The notes beneath the pieces are model-generated. The model had not been told where the DNA came from, did not search any database, and saw nothing but the letters and a program-made list of their open reading frames with translations. Shown here piece by piece: positions 8,075-17,464 of a stretch of 64,000 bases of DNA (its first letter is position 1; each line of letters begins with the position of its first letter). Location of the stretch: NCBI GenBank assembly GCA_965228975.1, contig OZ245851.1:4030001-4094000 (forward strand), read 5' to 3'. The stretch comes from JAJFJD01 sp965228975 (GTDB lineage Bacteria > Pseudomonadota > Alphaproteobacteria > UBA8366). A program made the position numbers and the translations under genes.

Positions 8075-11049
8075 ATGGAATGCAGGGCGGCGGCGGCCGC
8101 TTGTCGTTGATGATCGACCTGGAACGCTGCATCGGCTGCAAGAGTTGCGAGGTCGCGTGCAAGCAGGAACACGGGCTCGGTCCGGGCGAGTACCGCAACA
8201 AGGTGGTCTGGCTCGGCAACGAGACGGCACCGGCGCTCGATTTCCTCACCGTCACCTGTCAGCATTGCGACCGTCCGGCCTGCCTGCGCGCCTGCCCGGT
8301 CAATCCGAAGGCGATCGAGAAAGACCCCGTCACCGGTGTGGTGCGCGTCAACGAGGACCGCTGCACCGGTTGCGGCGAATGCGTTATCGCCTGCCCCTAT
8401 GGCGCGATGGGCTACGACGCCGCCGGTCACCACGCCGTGAAATGCGACCTGTGTTCCGACCGCCGTTCGAACGGACAAGGGCCCGCCTGCGCGAGCGTCT
8501 GCCCCGGCCACGCGATCAGCTTCGGCGAACGTGAGGACCTGGTAGCCATGGCGTTGGAAGAAGACCGTACGATCCGCGACAACGATCATTTCCTGATGGG
8601 CCCGGGCACGGTCTATCTGGACCGCATCCCGCGTCCCGAATCCGATGCTTTCGGTACGTTGGCACATGACCAGGATCCGGTCGCGGGCCGCACGCCGCCC
8701 GCCTTCATGGACTCCGCCGCCGCCAAGGAGTCGGTCGCGGACGCCGGCGCTGACTACCCCTACGGCCAGCCGCGCGAAGACCGCACCGCCGACCGGATGG
8801 AACCCGGCGGTTGCAATCTCTGCTTCAATTGCTGCAGCACCCAGTTTCATTTCAAGGGCGACCAGTTGGTGCGCATCACCGGCAACGAGACCGACCCGGT
8901 CCTGAAAGGTAAAGTCTGCCCGAAGTCGCAACTGACGCTGCAGCTCTATCACAACGACAAGCGCCTGACGCAGCCGCTCAAGCGGGTCGGCGCCCGCGGC
9001 GAGAACAAGTTTGAGCCGATCAGCTGGGACCAGGCGCTCGACGAGATTGCCGAAAAACTAAGATCGGTGCGCGACGAATTCGGCGCCGAGGCGCTGGCGC
9101 TCTATGTCGGCACGCGGACCGGCATCCTGACCAAGAACGGCTACTCACGGCTTTTCGCACAGATGTGGGGCACCCATAACTTCGAGGGGACGGACCCGTT
9201 CTGCGCCGCCGGGAAGAACCTGTCCTACATGATGACCCAGGGCACCATCGGCAGCGGCAACAGCTACACGCCCGAAGACATCGGAAGCGCCGAACTCTAC
9301 GTCTATATCGGCGACAACCAGGGCGAGACGCGGCCGGTCTATTTCGGCATGGTCAACGACTGGCGCATCCGCAACAAGGCGAAAATGGTCGTCGTGGACC
9401 CGCGCCTGACAGTAACGGCAAGCAAGGCGGACCGCTGGCTGCCGATCCGGCCCGGCACCGACATGGCGCTCGGCCTCGCCCTGTCGCATCACATTCTGAC
9501 GAGCGACCTGCATGACCGGGACTTCTGCGAAAACTGGGTCCTCGGGTGGGAGAACTGGCGCGACCAAATCGTCGAGAAGGGCTACACGGCGGACTGGGCC
9601 GCGCCGATCACCGGCATCCCGGCGGAGGACATTCGCCGTCTCGCGGAGGAGATCGCGGCTGCCGACGGTTGCGTGATGTTCGCCAGCCGCGGCGTCAACC
9701 AACACACCAACTCGGTGCAATCCAACCGTACGCTTATGTATGTGATGGCGATTACCGGCAACTGGGGCCGCCAGGGCGGCGCTTTCTTCAACATGTCCGC
9801 GGGCCCGCCCGTGGCGGCGAACGCGCCCGCCGACCGCCGGCCCGGGATCAAACGGCCGATGATCCGGAAAAGCCCGGTGGGCTGGACCGAGGCCATGCGC
9901 CAGGGGAAACCATATCCCCTGAAGGCGATGATCGCCTGCAACAACCCGCTCGGCCAATGGCCCAACCAGGACGAGTCCCGCGACGCCTTGTTGGCGCTCG
10001 ACTTGCTGGTGCATATCGAACTCTTCCCGAACGAGACGACTGCCTTTGCCGACTACGTGTTGCCCGCCGCGGCCGGAATCGAAAAGGGCGAAATCGGCCG
10101 TTCCAATGACGACCGCCGCGTCGTCTGGATCGACCGAATGATCGACCCGCCCGGCGAAGCTAAGCCCGACGGTTGGATCTGGATCGAACTGGGCAAGCGG
10201 TTCGGCTTCGACGATGTGCTGAAGGAGGAATACAAGGACTCCGCCGTCTTCTGGGACGAGATGTGCATCGACAACGACCACCTGCGCGGCGTCACGCAAC
10301 GGCGGCTGCATTCGACTCCCTATCGTTGGGTGCGTTTCCCGGTCGCGACCGAGGACGCGCCGGAACAGGACACCCTGTATCTCGAAGGGACCACCGCCGT
10401 GGGCAAACCGAAAGGGACGCGCTTCCCCACGCCCAGCGGCAAGCTCGAATTCTGGACGCCGGAACTGGAGGACAAATTCACGACCCTCGGCCTGTCCGCC
10501 GTCCCCGAGTTCTATAGCGAGCGCGAACAGCTGATGGACTTGCCCTATTTTCAACGGACCGAAGGCGACGATACCGCGAGCGTTCTGTCACCCTTCTATA
10601 AGGTGCCGACCCATGCCAACAAGGGCAAGATCGTGCCGCCAGGCAACCAGTCGCCCGGCATCGAATTGCGGGCACAAGGCTTCGACACCGAGTTGGTCAC
10701 GGGCCGTCCGCCGGCACCGCATTTCCATAGCTGGACGCATTACTTCTGGCAGGCGCAGGAGATGTGGCCCGACCTCTACGTGCAAATTCACCCGGACCGG
10801 GCGAAGGAACACGGCATCGAGGACGGCGCGCGGGTCCGCATCGAAACGTCGCATGGAGAAATCGAGGCGGTCGCCTGGTTGCATGCGGGCATCCGCCCGA
10901 CCGCGGTCTTCATCCCCATCGGCTGGGGCGAGCGGCAACCGTATCATCCGTGGCGGTCGGTCAACTTCCTGACCGACAAAACGCAGCGTGACCCGATCTC
11001 GGATCAGACCAACCTAAAGACTTTGTTATGCCGGGTTACGCCGGTGTGA
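8068..11049 (+). CDS. Fused four-cluster ferredoxin / molybdopterin oxidoreductase
   Basis: About 993 residues. Residues 12-190 are an NrfC/PsrB-like subunit with four cysteine groups for [4Fe-4S] clusters (first group C21, C24, C27, C31; then CQHC..CLRACP, CTGCGECVIACP, CDLC...CASVCP). After a linker of about 50 residues comes a DMSO-reductase-superfamily catalytic subunit: the N-terminal cluster motif C249-x2-C252-x3-C256 with C284, and the probable molybdenum ligand C379 in GTDPFCAAGK. The cofactor-binding C-terminal domain ends near the stop. These modules are normally separate genes with the catalytic subunit first. No twin-arginine signal is visible, so the enzyme probably faces the cytoplasm. 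Starts at 8050, 8068 and 8080 are possible. The frame is open upstream to 7438, but that part overlaps the cytochrome gene and is not protein-like. The substrate is unknown. Confidence 0.88.
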   Translation: MVDGMQGGGGRLSLMIDLERCIGCKSCEVACKQEHGLGPGEYRNKVVWLGNETAPALDFLTVTCQHCDRPACLRACPVNPKAIEKDPVTGVVRVNEDRCTGCGECVIACPYGAMGYDAAGHHAVKCDLCSDRRSNGQGPACASVCPGHAISFGEREDLVAMALEEDRTIRDNDHFLMGPGTVYLDRIPRPESDAFGTLAHDQDPVAGRTPPAFMDSAAAKESVADAGADYPYGQPREDRTADRMEPGGCNLCFNCCSTQFHFKGDQLVRITGNETDPVLKGKVCPKSQLTLQLYHNDKRLTQPLKRVGARGENKFEPISWDQALDEIAEKLRSVRDEFGAEALALYVGTRTGILTKNGYSRLFAQMWGTHNFEGTDPFCAAGKNLSYMMTQGTIGSGNSYTPEDIGSAELYVYIGDNQGETRPVYFGMVNDWRIRNKAKMVVVDPRLTVTASKADRWLPIRPGTDMALGLALSHHILTSDLHDRDFCENWVLGWENWRDQIVEKGYTADWAAPITGIPAEDIRRLAEEIAAADGCVMFASRGVNQHTNSVQSNRTLMYVMAITGNWGRQGGAFFNMSAGPPVAANAPADRRPGIKRPMIRKSPVGWTEAMRQGKPYPLKAMIACNNPLGQWPNQDESRDALLALDLLVHIELFPNETTAFADYVLPAAAGIEKGEIGRSNDDRRVVWIDRMIDPPGEAKPDGWIWIELGKRFGFDDVLKEEYKDSAVFWDEMCIDNDHLRGVTQRRLHSTPYRWVRFPVATEDAPEQDTLYLEGTTAVGKPKGTRFPTPSGKLEFWTPELEDKFTTLGLSAVPEFYSEREQLMDLPYFQRTEGDDTASVLSPFYKVPTHANKGKIVPPGNQSPGIELRAQGFDTELVTGRPPAPHFHSWTHYFWQAQEMWPDLYVQIHPDRAKEHGIEDGARVRIETSHGEIEAVAWLHAGIRPTAVFIPIGWGERQPYHPWRSVNFLTDKTQRDPISDQTNLKTLLCRVTPV

Positions 11050-11089
11050 TATGGCGCCGAAGCGATCGAAACGGTCTCTTTAGCGGGCA

Positions 11090-12022
11090 TCACGCCTTAT
11101 CCCACACAACGAGGGTGCACGGGTTGAGCGGGTTGTAGCCGTAGAAATCATAGTCGAGGTGCCGCAACCTGATTTTGCCGGCGTCTTGAAACGCAACGAG
11201 TGTTTTGAGTAGGTCGACATTGTAATCGTGCGACAGGCTCCAAATCGCCGCGTTCTTCAATAGGCTTTCATTATTGTAATCGGCTGGCTCAAACGACGTC
11301 GCCAACTTAAGGCGATCCTCATACGGCAATTTAAGGGTCTGTTCCACGAATTGGCGGCAGGCCGCATCGCGCTGCCAGCCGACCGGCTCCATATGAACGC
11401 ATGTGCACTTGTTCGTCCGTTCCAACATTTGATCAAACAAGGACGGGTTCAAATACTTGATCTGCTCGATGCTCTGGCTCGTGTAGAAAACGACATTCGG
11501 ATTACCTTCAATGAAGGAGAGGTCCGGCGTCCGATAGTCGAAGGCATGCACGTCTAACTTCACTTTGCTAAACGCGCCGCCGATGCGCTTCAATGTGTTT
11601 CGGCCCGAGGTCGTTAGCTCGCACCCGACATAAGAAAGATCGGGAAACGGGGAATGCAGGAAGACGCGGAACAATATGCGCCCCCACCCGCATCCCAATT
11701 CGACCACCATATCGGTGTCTTTCGTAAGCCGCCCAACAACCGAGTTAACGATTGTGTAATCGAGAAAATAGCGCGGAACTCGGGTGTATTCTCCCCGGAC
11801 CACACTCAGCCGGGCCGTTGGCACGTTCCGCTCATCGCGCGGAATGTCAAAAGCTTTGGCGATGAATGCCTCTTCTTGGACGACGGTATCGCGCCAATGA
11901 TACTCGGTGAGATTCATCAACCGTCCGAGATCATCCTCGCCTTGATCGAGCAGGGCATCCACAAACTTTGAGATATTGCCCCAATTCCCCTCATACTCCG
12001 CGCGAGCGTCACGCTCTGACAT
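11090..12022 (-). CDS. SAM-dependent methyltransferase-like protein
   Basis: 310-residue soluble protein with a class I methyltransferase motif I, VVELGCGWGRILF (about residues 106-118), followed by the alternating strand and helix pattern of a Rossmann-like domain; the C-terminus ends YNPLNPCTLVVWDKA. It resembles putative sugar or small-molecule O-methyltransferases but no specific family was recognised. ATG at 12022 follows GGGGGAATGA. The gene is visibly AT-richer than its neighbours and stands alone, convergent with the molybdoenzyme gene 40 bases away, suggesting lateral acquisition. Confidence 0.65.
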   Translation of the reverse strand: MSERDARAEYEGNWGNISKFVDALLDQGEDDLGRLMNLTEYHWRDTVVQEEAFIAKAFDIPRDERNVPTARLSVVRGEYTRVPRYFLDYTIVNSVVGRLTKDTDMVVELGCGWGRILFRVFLHSPFPDLSYVGCELTTSGRNTLKRIGGAFSKVKLDVHAFDYRTPDLSFIEGNPNVVFYTSQSIEQIKYLNPSLFDQMLERTNKCTCVHMEPVGWQRDAACRQFVEQTLKLPYEDRLKLATSFEPADYNNESLLKNAAIWSLSHDYNVDLLKTLVAFQDAGKIRLRHLDYDFYGYNPLNPCTLVVWDKA

Positions 12023-12291
12023 TCATTCCCCCAGAAAAACTCGTAGCCGGCACTACATCCGGCCACACCCCCGTATGCCAACCGATGCAAAATTGTTGAA
12101 CGGTCGTACAGAAACCGCAGCAAGCGTCAGGTTCGGCGAGATTCTGTCATATCCGCCTGCAAAATGCGAGATACAGTCAAGCGTCGGTTTTTAACGGCCT
12201 TTCGCTCAGCGCCGTCGGATCGTCTCGTCCTTCTGTCGCAACAACTCCAAAATATCCACTATTGACAATGCGACTTAAGAAGATCGACCAT

Positions 12292-12304
12292 TTACAAAAT
12301 GTAA
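12292..12304 (+). promoter_or_regulatory. Possible LysR-type operator (TTACA-AAA-TGTAA)
   Basis: A short perfect inverted repeat, TTACA-3-TGTAA, lies 10 bases before the LysR start and fits the T-N11-A palindrome bound by LysR regulators. A TTGACA hexamer is at 12262-12267, but no good -10 is spaced correctly. An autoregulatory site is a guess. Confidence 0.25.
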
Positions 12305-12314
12305 TGTGAGGCGG

Positions 12315-13274
12315 ATGAGCAGGCGGCTACCCCCCTTGAATGCTGTACGCGCGTTCGAAGCGGCCGCGCGGCATATGAGCATTTCGAAAGCCGCCGACGA
12401 GTTGCACGTCACGCCCGCCGCGATTAGCCGCCAAGTCAAACTTCTCGAAGATCATCTCGGCATACAGTTGTTTCGCCGGCTGAACCGGGCGCTGCTGCTG
12501 ACCCATGCGGGACAGGCTTGCCTGCCGGGACTGCGCGACGGCCTCGATCAAATCTCAAACGCAGTCGACCGGCTGCGCGACGTCGACGCACAGATCGGCT
12601 TGACCGTCAGCAGTTCCGCATCACTTGCCGCAAAATGGCTGGTGCCGCGCCTGCACCGCTTCCAGGCATTGCATCCGGACATCGATGTCCGGGTCGCGGC
12701 GTCGCACAAGCTCGCGGATTTCTCGCGGGACGAGATAGACATCGCCATCCGTTTCGGATCTGGAAACCATCCCGGGCTGCGCGCGGAACGCTTGATGGGC
12801 GAAGAGGTGTACCCGGTCTGCAGTCCGAGCATCATCACCGAGGACATGCCGCTGCGAACGCCATCGGACCTGGCGCACCATACCCTGCTGCACGACGAGG
12901 GTTACCTGCACTATGCCGACGAGGGGAACAAGCTGCACGAAACGTTTCCGACCTGGTCGAGTTGGCTCGCGGAAGCCGGCGTCGACAATATAGACACCGC
13001 GCGCGGGCCCCGGTTCAGCCTGTCGAGCACCGCCATCCAAGCAGCCGTGGAAGGCCTTGGCGTCACGCTCGGCCGTAGCGTGCTGGTCGAATCCGACCTG
13101 TCCACCGGCTTGCTGGTCAAACCCTTCGACGTCACCGCTTGTTCGACCTTCGCCTATTACATCGTGTCGCCGGACAAGGCGATGGAACGCGACAACGTGA
13201 TCGCCTTCCGCGACTGGCTGGTGGAAGAAGCGGATGCGGTCGATCACACCGCCGGAGGTACAGCCCCGGCGTAG
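12315..13274 (+). CDS. LysR-family transcriptional regulator, GcvA type
   Basis: 319-residue regulator. The N-terminus (SRRLPPLNAVRAFEAAARHMSISKAA) and winged helix-turn-helix (ADELHVTPAAISRQVKLLEDHLG) are characteristic of GcvA-like proteins, followed by the LysR substrate-binding domain from about residue 92. The GTG at 12306 adds three residues but has no ribosome site; the ATG at 12315 matches the usual start (M-S/A-R-R-L-P-P-L). The target genes are not evident: the methyltransferase upstream is divergent and the following gene is 254 bases away, in a spacer where I see no structure. Confidence 0.92.
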   Translation: MSRRLPPLNAVRAFEAAARHMSISKAADELHVTPAAISRQVKLLEDHLGIQLFRRLNRALLLTHAGQACLPGLRDGLDQISNAVDRLRDVDAQIGLTVSSSASLAAKWLVPRLHRFQALHPDIDVRVAASHKLADFSRDEIDIAIRFGSGNHPGLRAERLMGEEVYPVCSPSIITEDMPLRTPSDLAHHTLLHDEGYLHYADEGNKLHETFPTWSSWLAEAGVDNIDTARGPRFSLSSTAIQAAVEGLGVTLGRSVLVESDLSTGLLVKPFDVTACSTFAYYIVSPDKAMERDNVIAFRDWLVEEADAVDHTAGGTAPA

Positions 13275-13528
13275 CATGCCCAGCGGAGCACGGCATGGAC
13301 GCGTCACTGCAACGTGGACGCCCGCGCCGACAGAAATTTCTTCATCGCCGCGGAAAACCGCCTATAACGGTATCTAGATAGCGTTTAGCGTTCCCGAGTG
13401 ACCATCGAATCGCACACGCGAGAATATCGGCGACTGCGCGAATTCGTTTCCTCGTCCGCCCGACAGCTGGCGATGAATAACACGGGAACCCGCGCGGCCC
13501 GCCCGTGGATATTTAGGCATTCGGCAAT

Positions 13529-15076
13529 ATGCAACGTTTAGCCGTCCGGCTGCTCTTTTTCTCCGGCCCCAAGGCATTCCAATACGCCTGTTGTTCGTTT
13601 CCCGGACTTTTCTACGCAATTTTCTACCTACTCTATCCTGCCGACTTTCCCCTACTCATGCCGGATTCGGCGAGTTACATCGAGATGAGCGGCACGCGCA
13701 ATATCGGCTATCCGATCTTCCTATCCACCTGTCTCGGCCTGGGGTTGCGACTCACCGACGTCGTGTGGATACAAGTCGCATTCTTTTCCGTCAGCTTGAT
13801 ATTCCTTTGCATTCAACTCTGCCGTGCCATGGGAGCGATTCTTCCGGCTTTCGTGATCGGCTTGCTCTGTGCCATTAACCCCGAACTCAACAAGTTCGCC
13901 TTCAGTATCTTGACCGAAACGATCTTCGTCTCGCTTACGATGATCTATCTCGGCATTCTGGTCCGTGTCCTACAAAATCGCTCGCCGTACCAGCTCGCAT
14001 GCCTCTCGACGGTCGCTGGGCTCGCCTATGCGGTACGGCCGGTCGGTGCCGCCATCATAACGGCCGCCTTGATTGTCGCGTTCTTTCTATGGCTCTCATC
14101 AGGACGTCGCCACGGTTTGGCACATGCAGCCGCGCTCTTACCCCTCGCCATCACGGTGGGGGCAGAGTCAATGCTGCATCAATCCATACACGGGTCTCGC
14201 CAACATTCGTTAGCTGGCCTTCATGCCTTCGCCAAGGCGGGTTTAGTTGAGGCGCAGGTTCCGAAAGGGATAGCAGGATACGAAGCGGGTCAGATATTGC
14301 ACGATGCTCTGGAACAGGACCTCGAAAATGTCCGAGAACTTATCGCATCGGCACCCACAAGCTATACCGCACGCTACCTGACCGTTCAGTACGAAACCTT
14401 CATACAATATCGATTTGCCGTGGAAGAGCGGGCCGCGGCGACCAAGGCATACCCGCAGGGCAATGCACTGCTGCAAATCGCTCTGCAACGGCTTCGGTTC
14501 GGGTTGGGAGATTACACGGTCTTGACCTGGCGGCATTATTTGTCGCTGTGGAACCTCTATGATGCGACGTATCCCGGCCACGCGCGTACCGTAAACGAGT
14601 ATCTTGCCGCCAAGGCGCCGCTCCCTTTGAGCGAGTCATTTCGGGAAATCCTGGTGCCGGCCCGGACGACCGGAGTGACAGGACGCATCGTCCGGCCGGT
14701 CGTTCAAGGCATGGGGCTGACGACGGCCTTGCTGGCGGCGATCGGTCTTCTATTCCTGGTGCGCCCGGGACAGGCACCCCCCTTCTTGGCCGCCGCGGGC
14801 ATGGCTTGCCTACTGATCCATGGATACTGTCTTCTCGTCGCGATGACCGGCCTTGGCATCGCCCGCTACCTGCTCGTCCTGTGGCCCGCCATCATAACCG
14901 CGTTGGGCCTCGCGGTCTGGCAAGCGATCTTGGCGCTCGACGCCCGCTCCATGTCCGCCGATGAACCCGCGCGCGGTTCAGCGGCGTTGGGCGAACAATT
15001 GCCAAATGGCGATCACCGCACCGACGCCGTTGAGCAACGGAGAATCCAGGAACAACAAAAGAGCGGCAACGACTAG
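13529..15076 (+). CDS. Polytopic membrane protein, GT-C glycosyltransferase-like
   Basis: 515 residues with about ten hydrophobic segments. An early loop reads LLMPDSASYIEMSGTRNIGYPIFLS, resembling the first acidic loop (D-x-x-Y) that holds the catalytic aspartate in ArnT/PMT-type lipid-linked sugar transferases. A large extracytoplasmic segment lies around residues 225-370, followed by a C-terminal set of helices. The assignment is tentative; it could be an uncharacterised membrane protein. The last roughly 33 residues are hydrophilic and lie antisense to the end of the TRAP permease gene (99-base overlap), so they may be a recent extension into it. Confidence 0.6.
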   Translation: MQRLAVRLLFFSGPKAFQYACCSFPGLFYAIFYLLYPADFPLLMPDSASYIEMSGTRNIGYPIFLSTCLGLGLRLTDVVWIQVAFFSVSLIFLCIQLCRAMGAILPAFVIGLLCAINPELNKFAFSILTETIFVSLTMIYLGILVRVLQNRSPYQLACLSTVAGLAYAVRPVGAAIITAALIVAFFLWLSSGRRHGLAHAAALLPLAITVGAESMLHQSIHGSRQHSLAGLHAFAKAGLVEAQVPKGIAGYEAGQILHDALEQDLENVRELIASAPTSYTARYLTVQYETFIQYRFAVEERAAATKAYPQGNALLQIALQRLRFGLGDYTVLTWRHYLSLWNLYDATYPGHARTVNEYLAAKAPLPLSESFREILVPARTTGVTGRIVRPVVQGMGLTTALLAAIGLLFLVRPGQAPPFLAAAGMACLLIHGYCLLVAMTGLGIARYLLVLWPAIITALGLAVWQAILALDARSMSADEPARGSAALGEQLPNGDHRTDAVEQRRIQEQQKSGND

Positions 15077-17365
15077 GAGAACTCGACGCATCACGCCCAA
15101 GGCCACGAACCCCTGCCCGATTGCCGCCATCGAAATGATGAATATCCCCAAGCCGCACACCGCCAATCGGTAGGCACTGTCGGCGAGCGAACCCTCAAGC
15201 AGCAACAGTTCGGGATGGTAGACGAAAAGATACGGCACGATGAACGCCGTGATCGCGAGCCGGCAGGCCATGACAGCGGTATGCAGCGGATCCGCCTTCG
15301 ACAATCCGGAGGCACCGTAGGCCGCGAGCGCGACCGGCGGCGTGATCGAACTCAACACCCCGTAATAGAAGATGAACATATGCGCGGCCACGATCGGCGC
15401 GCCCAACTTGCCGATGGCGGGCGCCACGACGATCACCAGCAGCAGATAGGCCGCCACGGTCGGCAGTCCCATCCCCATGACAAGGGAAGCCAACATCACC
15501 AGGAAGAAGGCCAAGAACAGCGACGTGGCCGCCATATCCGTAACCAGGATGGAGATCCGCACCCCGGCCGCGGTCAATACCAGCAGCCCCACGATCGTGC
15601 CGATGATATAGGTCGCCGCAACAAGGCTGAGCGCGGTCTTCGCCCCTTTGTCGAAGCCGTCGATAATCGACCGGCCGAGCGGAACCAGCCCGGTCGACAA
15701 TCCGCCTTCGACCGGCGGCGCGCCGGCCGCCCCCTTCAACAACACGGCGACGAGCACCAGGAAAGCGATTCCGGCAACGATGGCGACGGCGTGATTCTCG
15801 ACCAGCCCGCCGGCCGACAAGAACCCGTTCCAGTCCGCGATCGCAAAGGCCAACGGCACGGCGATGGGCAGATGCCGTAATGACGGATGGATGAGACACA
15901 CGGCCGCTACTCCGAACAAGAGGAGCCGCAACAATGCAGTCTCGCCGAACCAAGGAACGGGAATACCGGTCGCGAGCGGACTCTCCGCCGGCACCGCCAA
16001 CAGGCACAGCGCCAGCAACGCCAGCACGAACACGGCCACCACCGGGACGCCGCGCCCCGGCCACGCAATGCGCGATTCGCGCAAGGCGCGGACCAGATCG
16101 ATCAGGACAAGCAATGTGATCGTGGCTTTGAATCCGGCCAGACCCGGCGTCTCGCCGCCGATGATGCTGACCAGTAGCATCAGGATCGGAACGAGCAGAT
16201 AGCCCCCGGCGCGTATCTGGTCCCCGATGACCGGGACTTCGGACCGCGGCAGGGCCTCCAAACCCAAGCGCCGGGATTCGAAGTAGATCGCGCAAGACAA
16301 GCTGCCGAAATACAGGACTGCCGGAATCAGCGCATAGAGCATCAACTTGGCATAGGAGACGCCGATGATCTCGGACATGATGAACACGCTCGCCCCCATG
16401 ATCGGCGGTACGATCTGGCCACCGCAGGACGCGACCGACTCCACCGCACCGGCGAAGACCCGCGTGAACCCGGTGCGGATCATCAAGGGGATCGTGAAGG
16501 CCCCCGTGCTCACCACATTCGCCATGGTGCTGCCGGATACCATGCCGAACATCGAGCTGGCGGCGACGGCGGCCTGCGCCGGCCCGCCCCGATAGCGGCC
16601 GGTCAACGCGAAGGCCAACCGGATGAAGACCTGGCCCGCGCCGGTGCTCTCCAACAAACCCGCGAATAGGATGAAGATGAAGATGAACTGGCTCATGATC
16701 GCCGCGATCGTTCCGAAGGTTCCCTCGGAGGTCAGCCAAAGATAAGCCGCCATGCGATCATGGCGTTCGCCCTGGAACGGATAGATCGACGGGTCCAGCA
16801 AGCCGCGGACGTCCGGCAGCAAGAGCGACAACCCGACGGCACAGACATACACGGCCGCAAACTTGGGCGATGCAAACCGGCGCAACAGTTCGGCGACCGC
16901 AATCGGCAACAGGACGATCAAGAACAGGTCGCCAAGGTATGTATAGGCAATCGCACCGAGTGCGATGAAGAAGAGCGGCAGCCCCACCGACCGGCGTACC
17001 ATTTCCAGCAATATGACGGGCCCGAGAACCGCCATGATCAAATCGAGCTGGGTTTCCGCGCCGCTCCGGTCCGCCAGCGCATCTTCCTCGAAAATGACGA
17101 AGAGGCATGTCGCCAACGCCGTTACGATACAGAATAAATCCCAGAAGATCGCAGCACAGCGCCCGGCGGCTGACAGGCCCTCACGTTCCGGCCAATTCGC
17201 CGCCGGAAAGAGCAAAAAGACCAACACCGCCGAGAACAGCAACAGGGTTCCCCGCTGCGCCAGCGGGGACAGTACGCCAAACCCGACCGTGTACAGTTCG
17301 AACACGCAGACGGCAAGCGACAGCAGCAAGCAAAAGCGCGACCGCAATGACAAATAGGTCTGCAC
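14978..17365 (-). CDS. TRAP transporter fused permease (TAXI-associated), large form
   Basis: 795-residue inner-membrane protein in which the small (DctQ) and large (DctM) TRAP permease subunits are fused. About 18 hydrophobic segments are visible. Family motifs include GTIAAIMSQFIFIFILFAGLLE, FGMVSGSTMANVVSTGAFTIPLM, the inverted-repeat counterpart near MGMGLPTVAAYLLLVIVVAPA, and SSITPPVALAAYGASGLSKADP. It uses an ion gradient to import the ligand delivered by the TAXI receptor encoded just upstream (17465-18433). The stop lies inside the 3' end of the opposite membrane-protein gene. The substrate is probably an organic acid. Confidence 0.93.
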   Translation of the reverse strand: MQTYLSLRSRFCLLLSLAVCVFELYTVGFGVLSPLAQRGTLLLFSAVLVFLLFPAANWPEREGLSAAGRCAAIFWDLFCIVTALATCLFVIFEEDALADRSGAETQLDLIMAVLGPVILLEMVRRSVGLPLFFIALGAIAYTYLGDLFLIVLLPIAVAELLRRFASPKFAAVYVCAVGLSLLLPDVRGLLDPSIYPFQGERHDRMAAYLWLTSEGTFGTIAAIMSQFIFIFILFAGLLESTGAGQVFIRLAFALTGRYRGGPAQAAVAASSMFGMVSGSTMANVVSTGAFTIPLMIRTGFTRVFAGAVESVASCGGQIVPPIMGASVFIMSEIIGVSYAKLMLYALIPAVLYFGSLSCAIYFESRRLGLEALPRSEVPVIGDQIRAGGYLLVPILMLLVSIIGGETPGLAGFKATITLLVLIDLVRALRESRIAWPGRGVPVVAVFVLALLALCLLAVPAESPLATGIPVPWFGETALLRLLLFGVAAVCLIHPSLRHLPIAVPLAFAIADWNGFLSAGGLVENHAVAIVAGIAFLVLVAVLLKGAAGAPPVEGGLSTGLVPLGRSIIDGFDKGAKTALSLVAATYIIGTIVGLLVLTAAGVRISILVTDMAATSLFLAFFLVMLASLVMGMGLPTVAAYLLLVIVVAPAIGKLGAPIVAAHMFIFYYGVLSSITPPVALAAYGASGLSKADPLHTAVMACRLAITAFIVPYLFVYHPELLLLEGSLADSAYRLAVCGLGIFIISMAAIGQGFVALGVMRRVLLVVAALLLFLDSPLLNGVGAVIAIWQLFAQRR

Positions 17366-17396
17366 CGGTCCTCCGATCCTGGCAGCACGGAACCGT

Positions 17397-17428
17397 CCGC
17401 CGCGGCCCCGACGACGGGGCCGCGGCGG
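17397..17428 (-). promoter_or_regulatory. Strong hairpin between TAXI receptor and permease genes
   Basis: Fourteen-base perfect stem (17397-17410 with 17415-17428) around the loop ACGA, between the receptor stop (17465) and the permease start (17365). With no U-tract it is probably a stabilising or partially terminating intercistronic hairpin, which would favour receptor over permease. Confidence 0.65.
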
Positions 17429-17464
17429 CGGATTCTGTCTATCGCCTCTTGAAGCCCTGCACTA

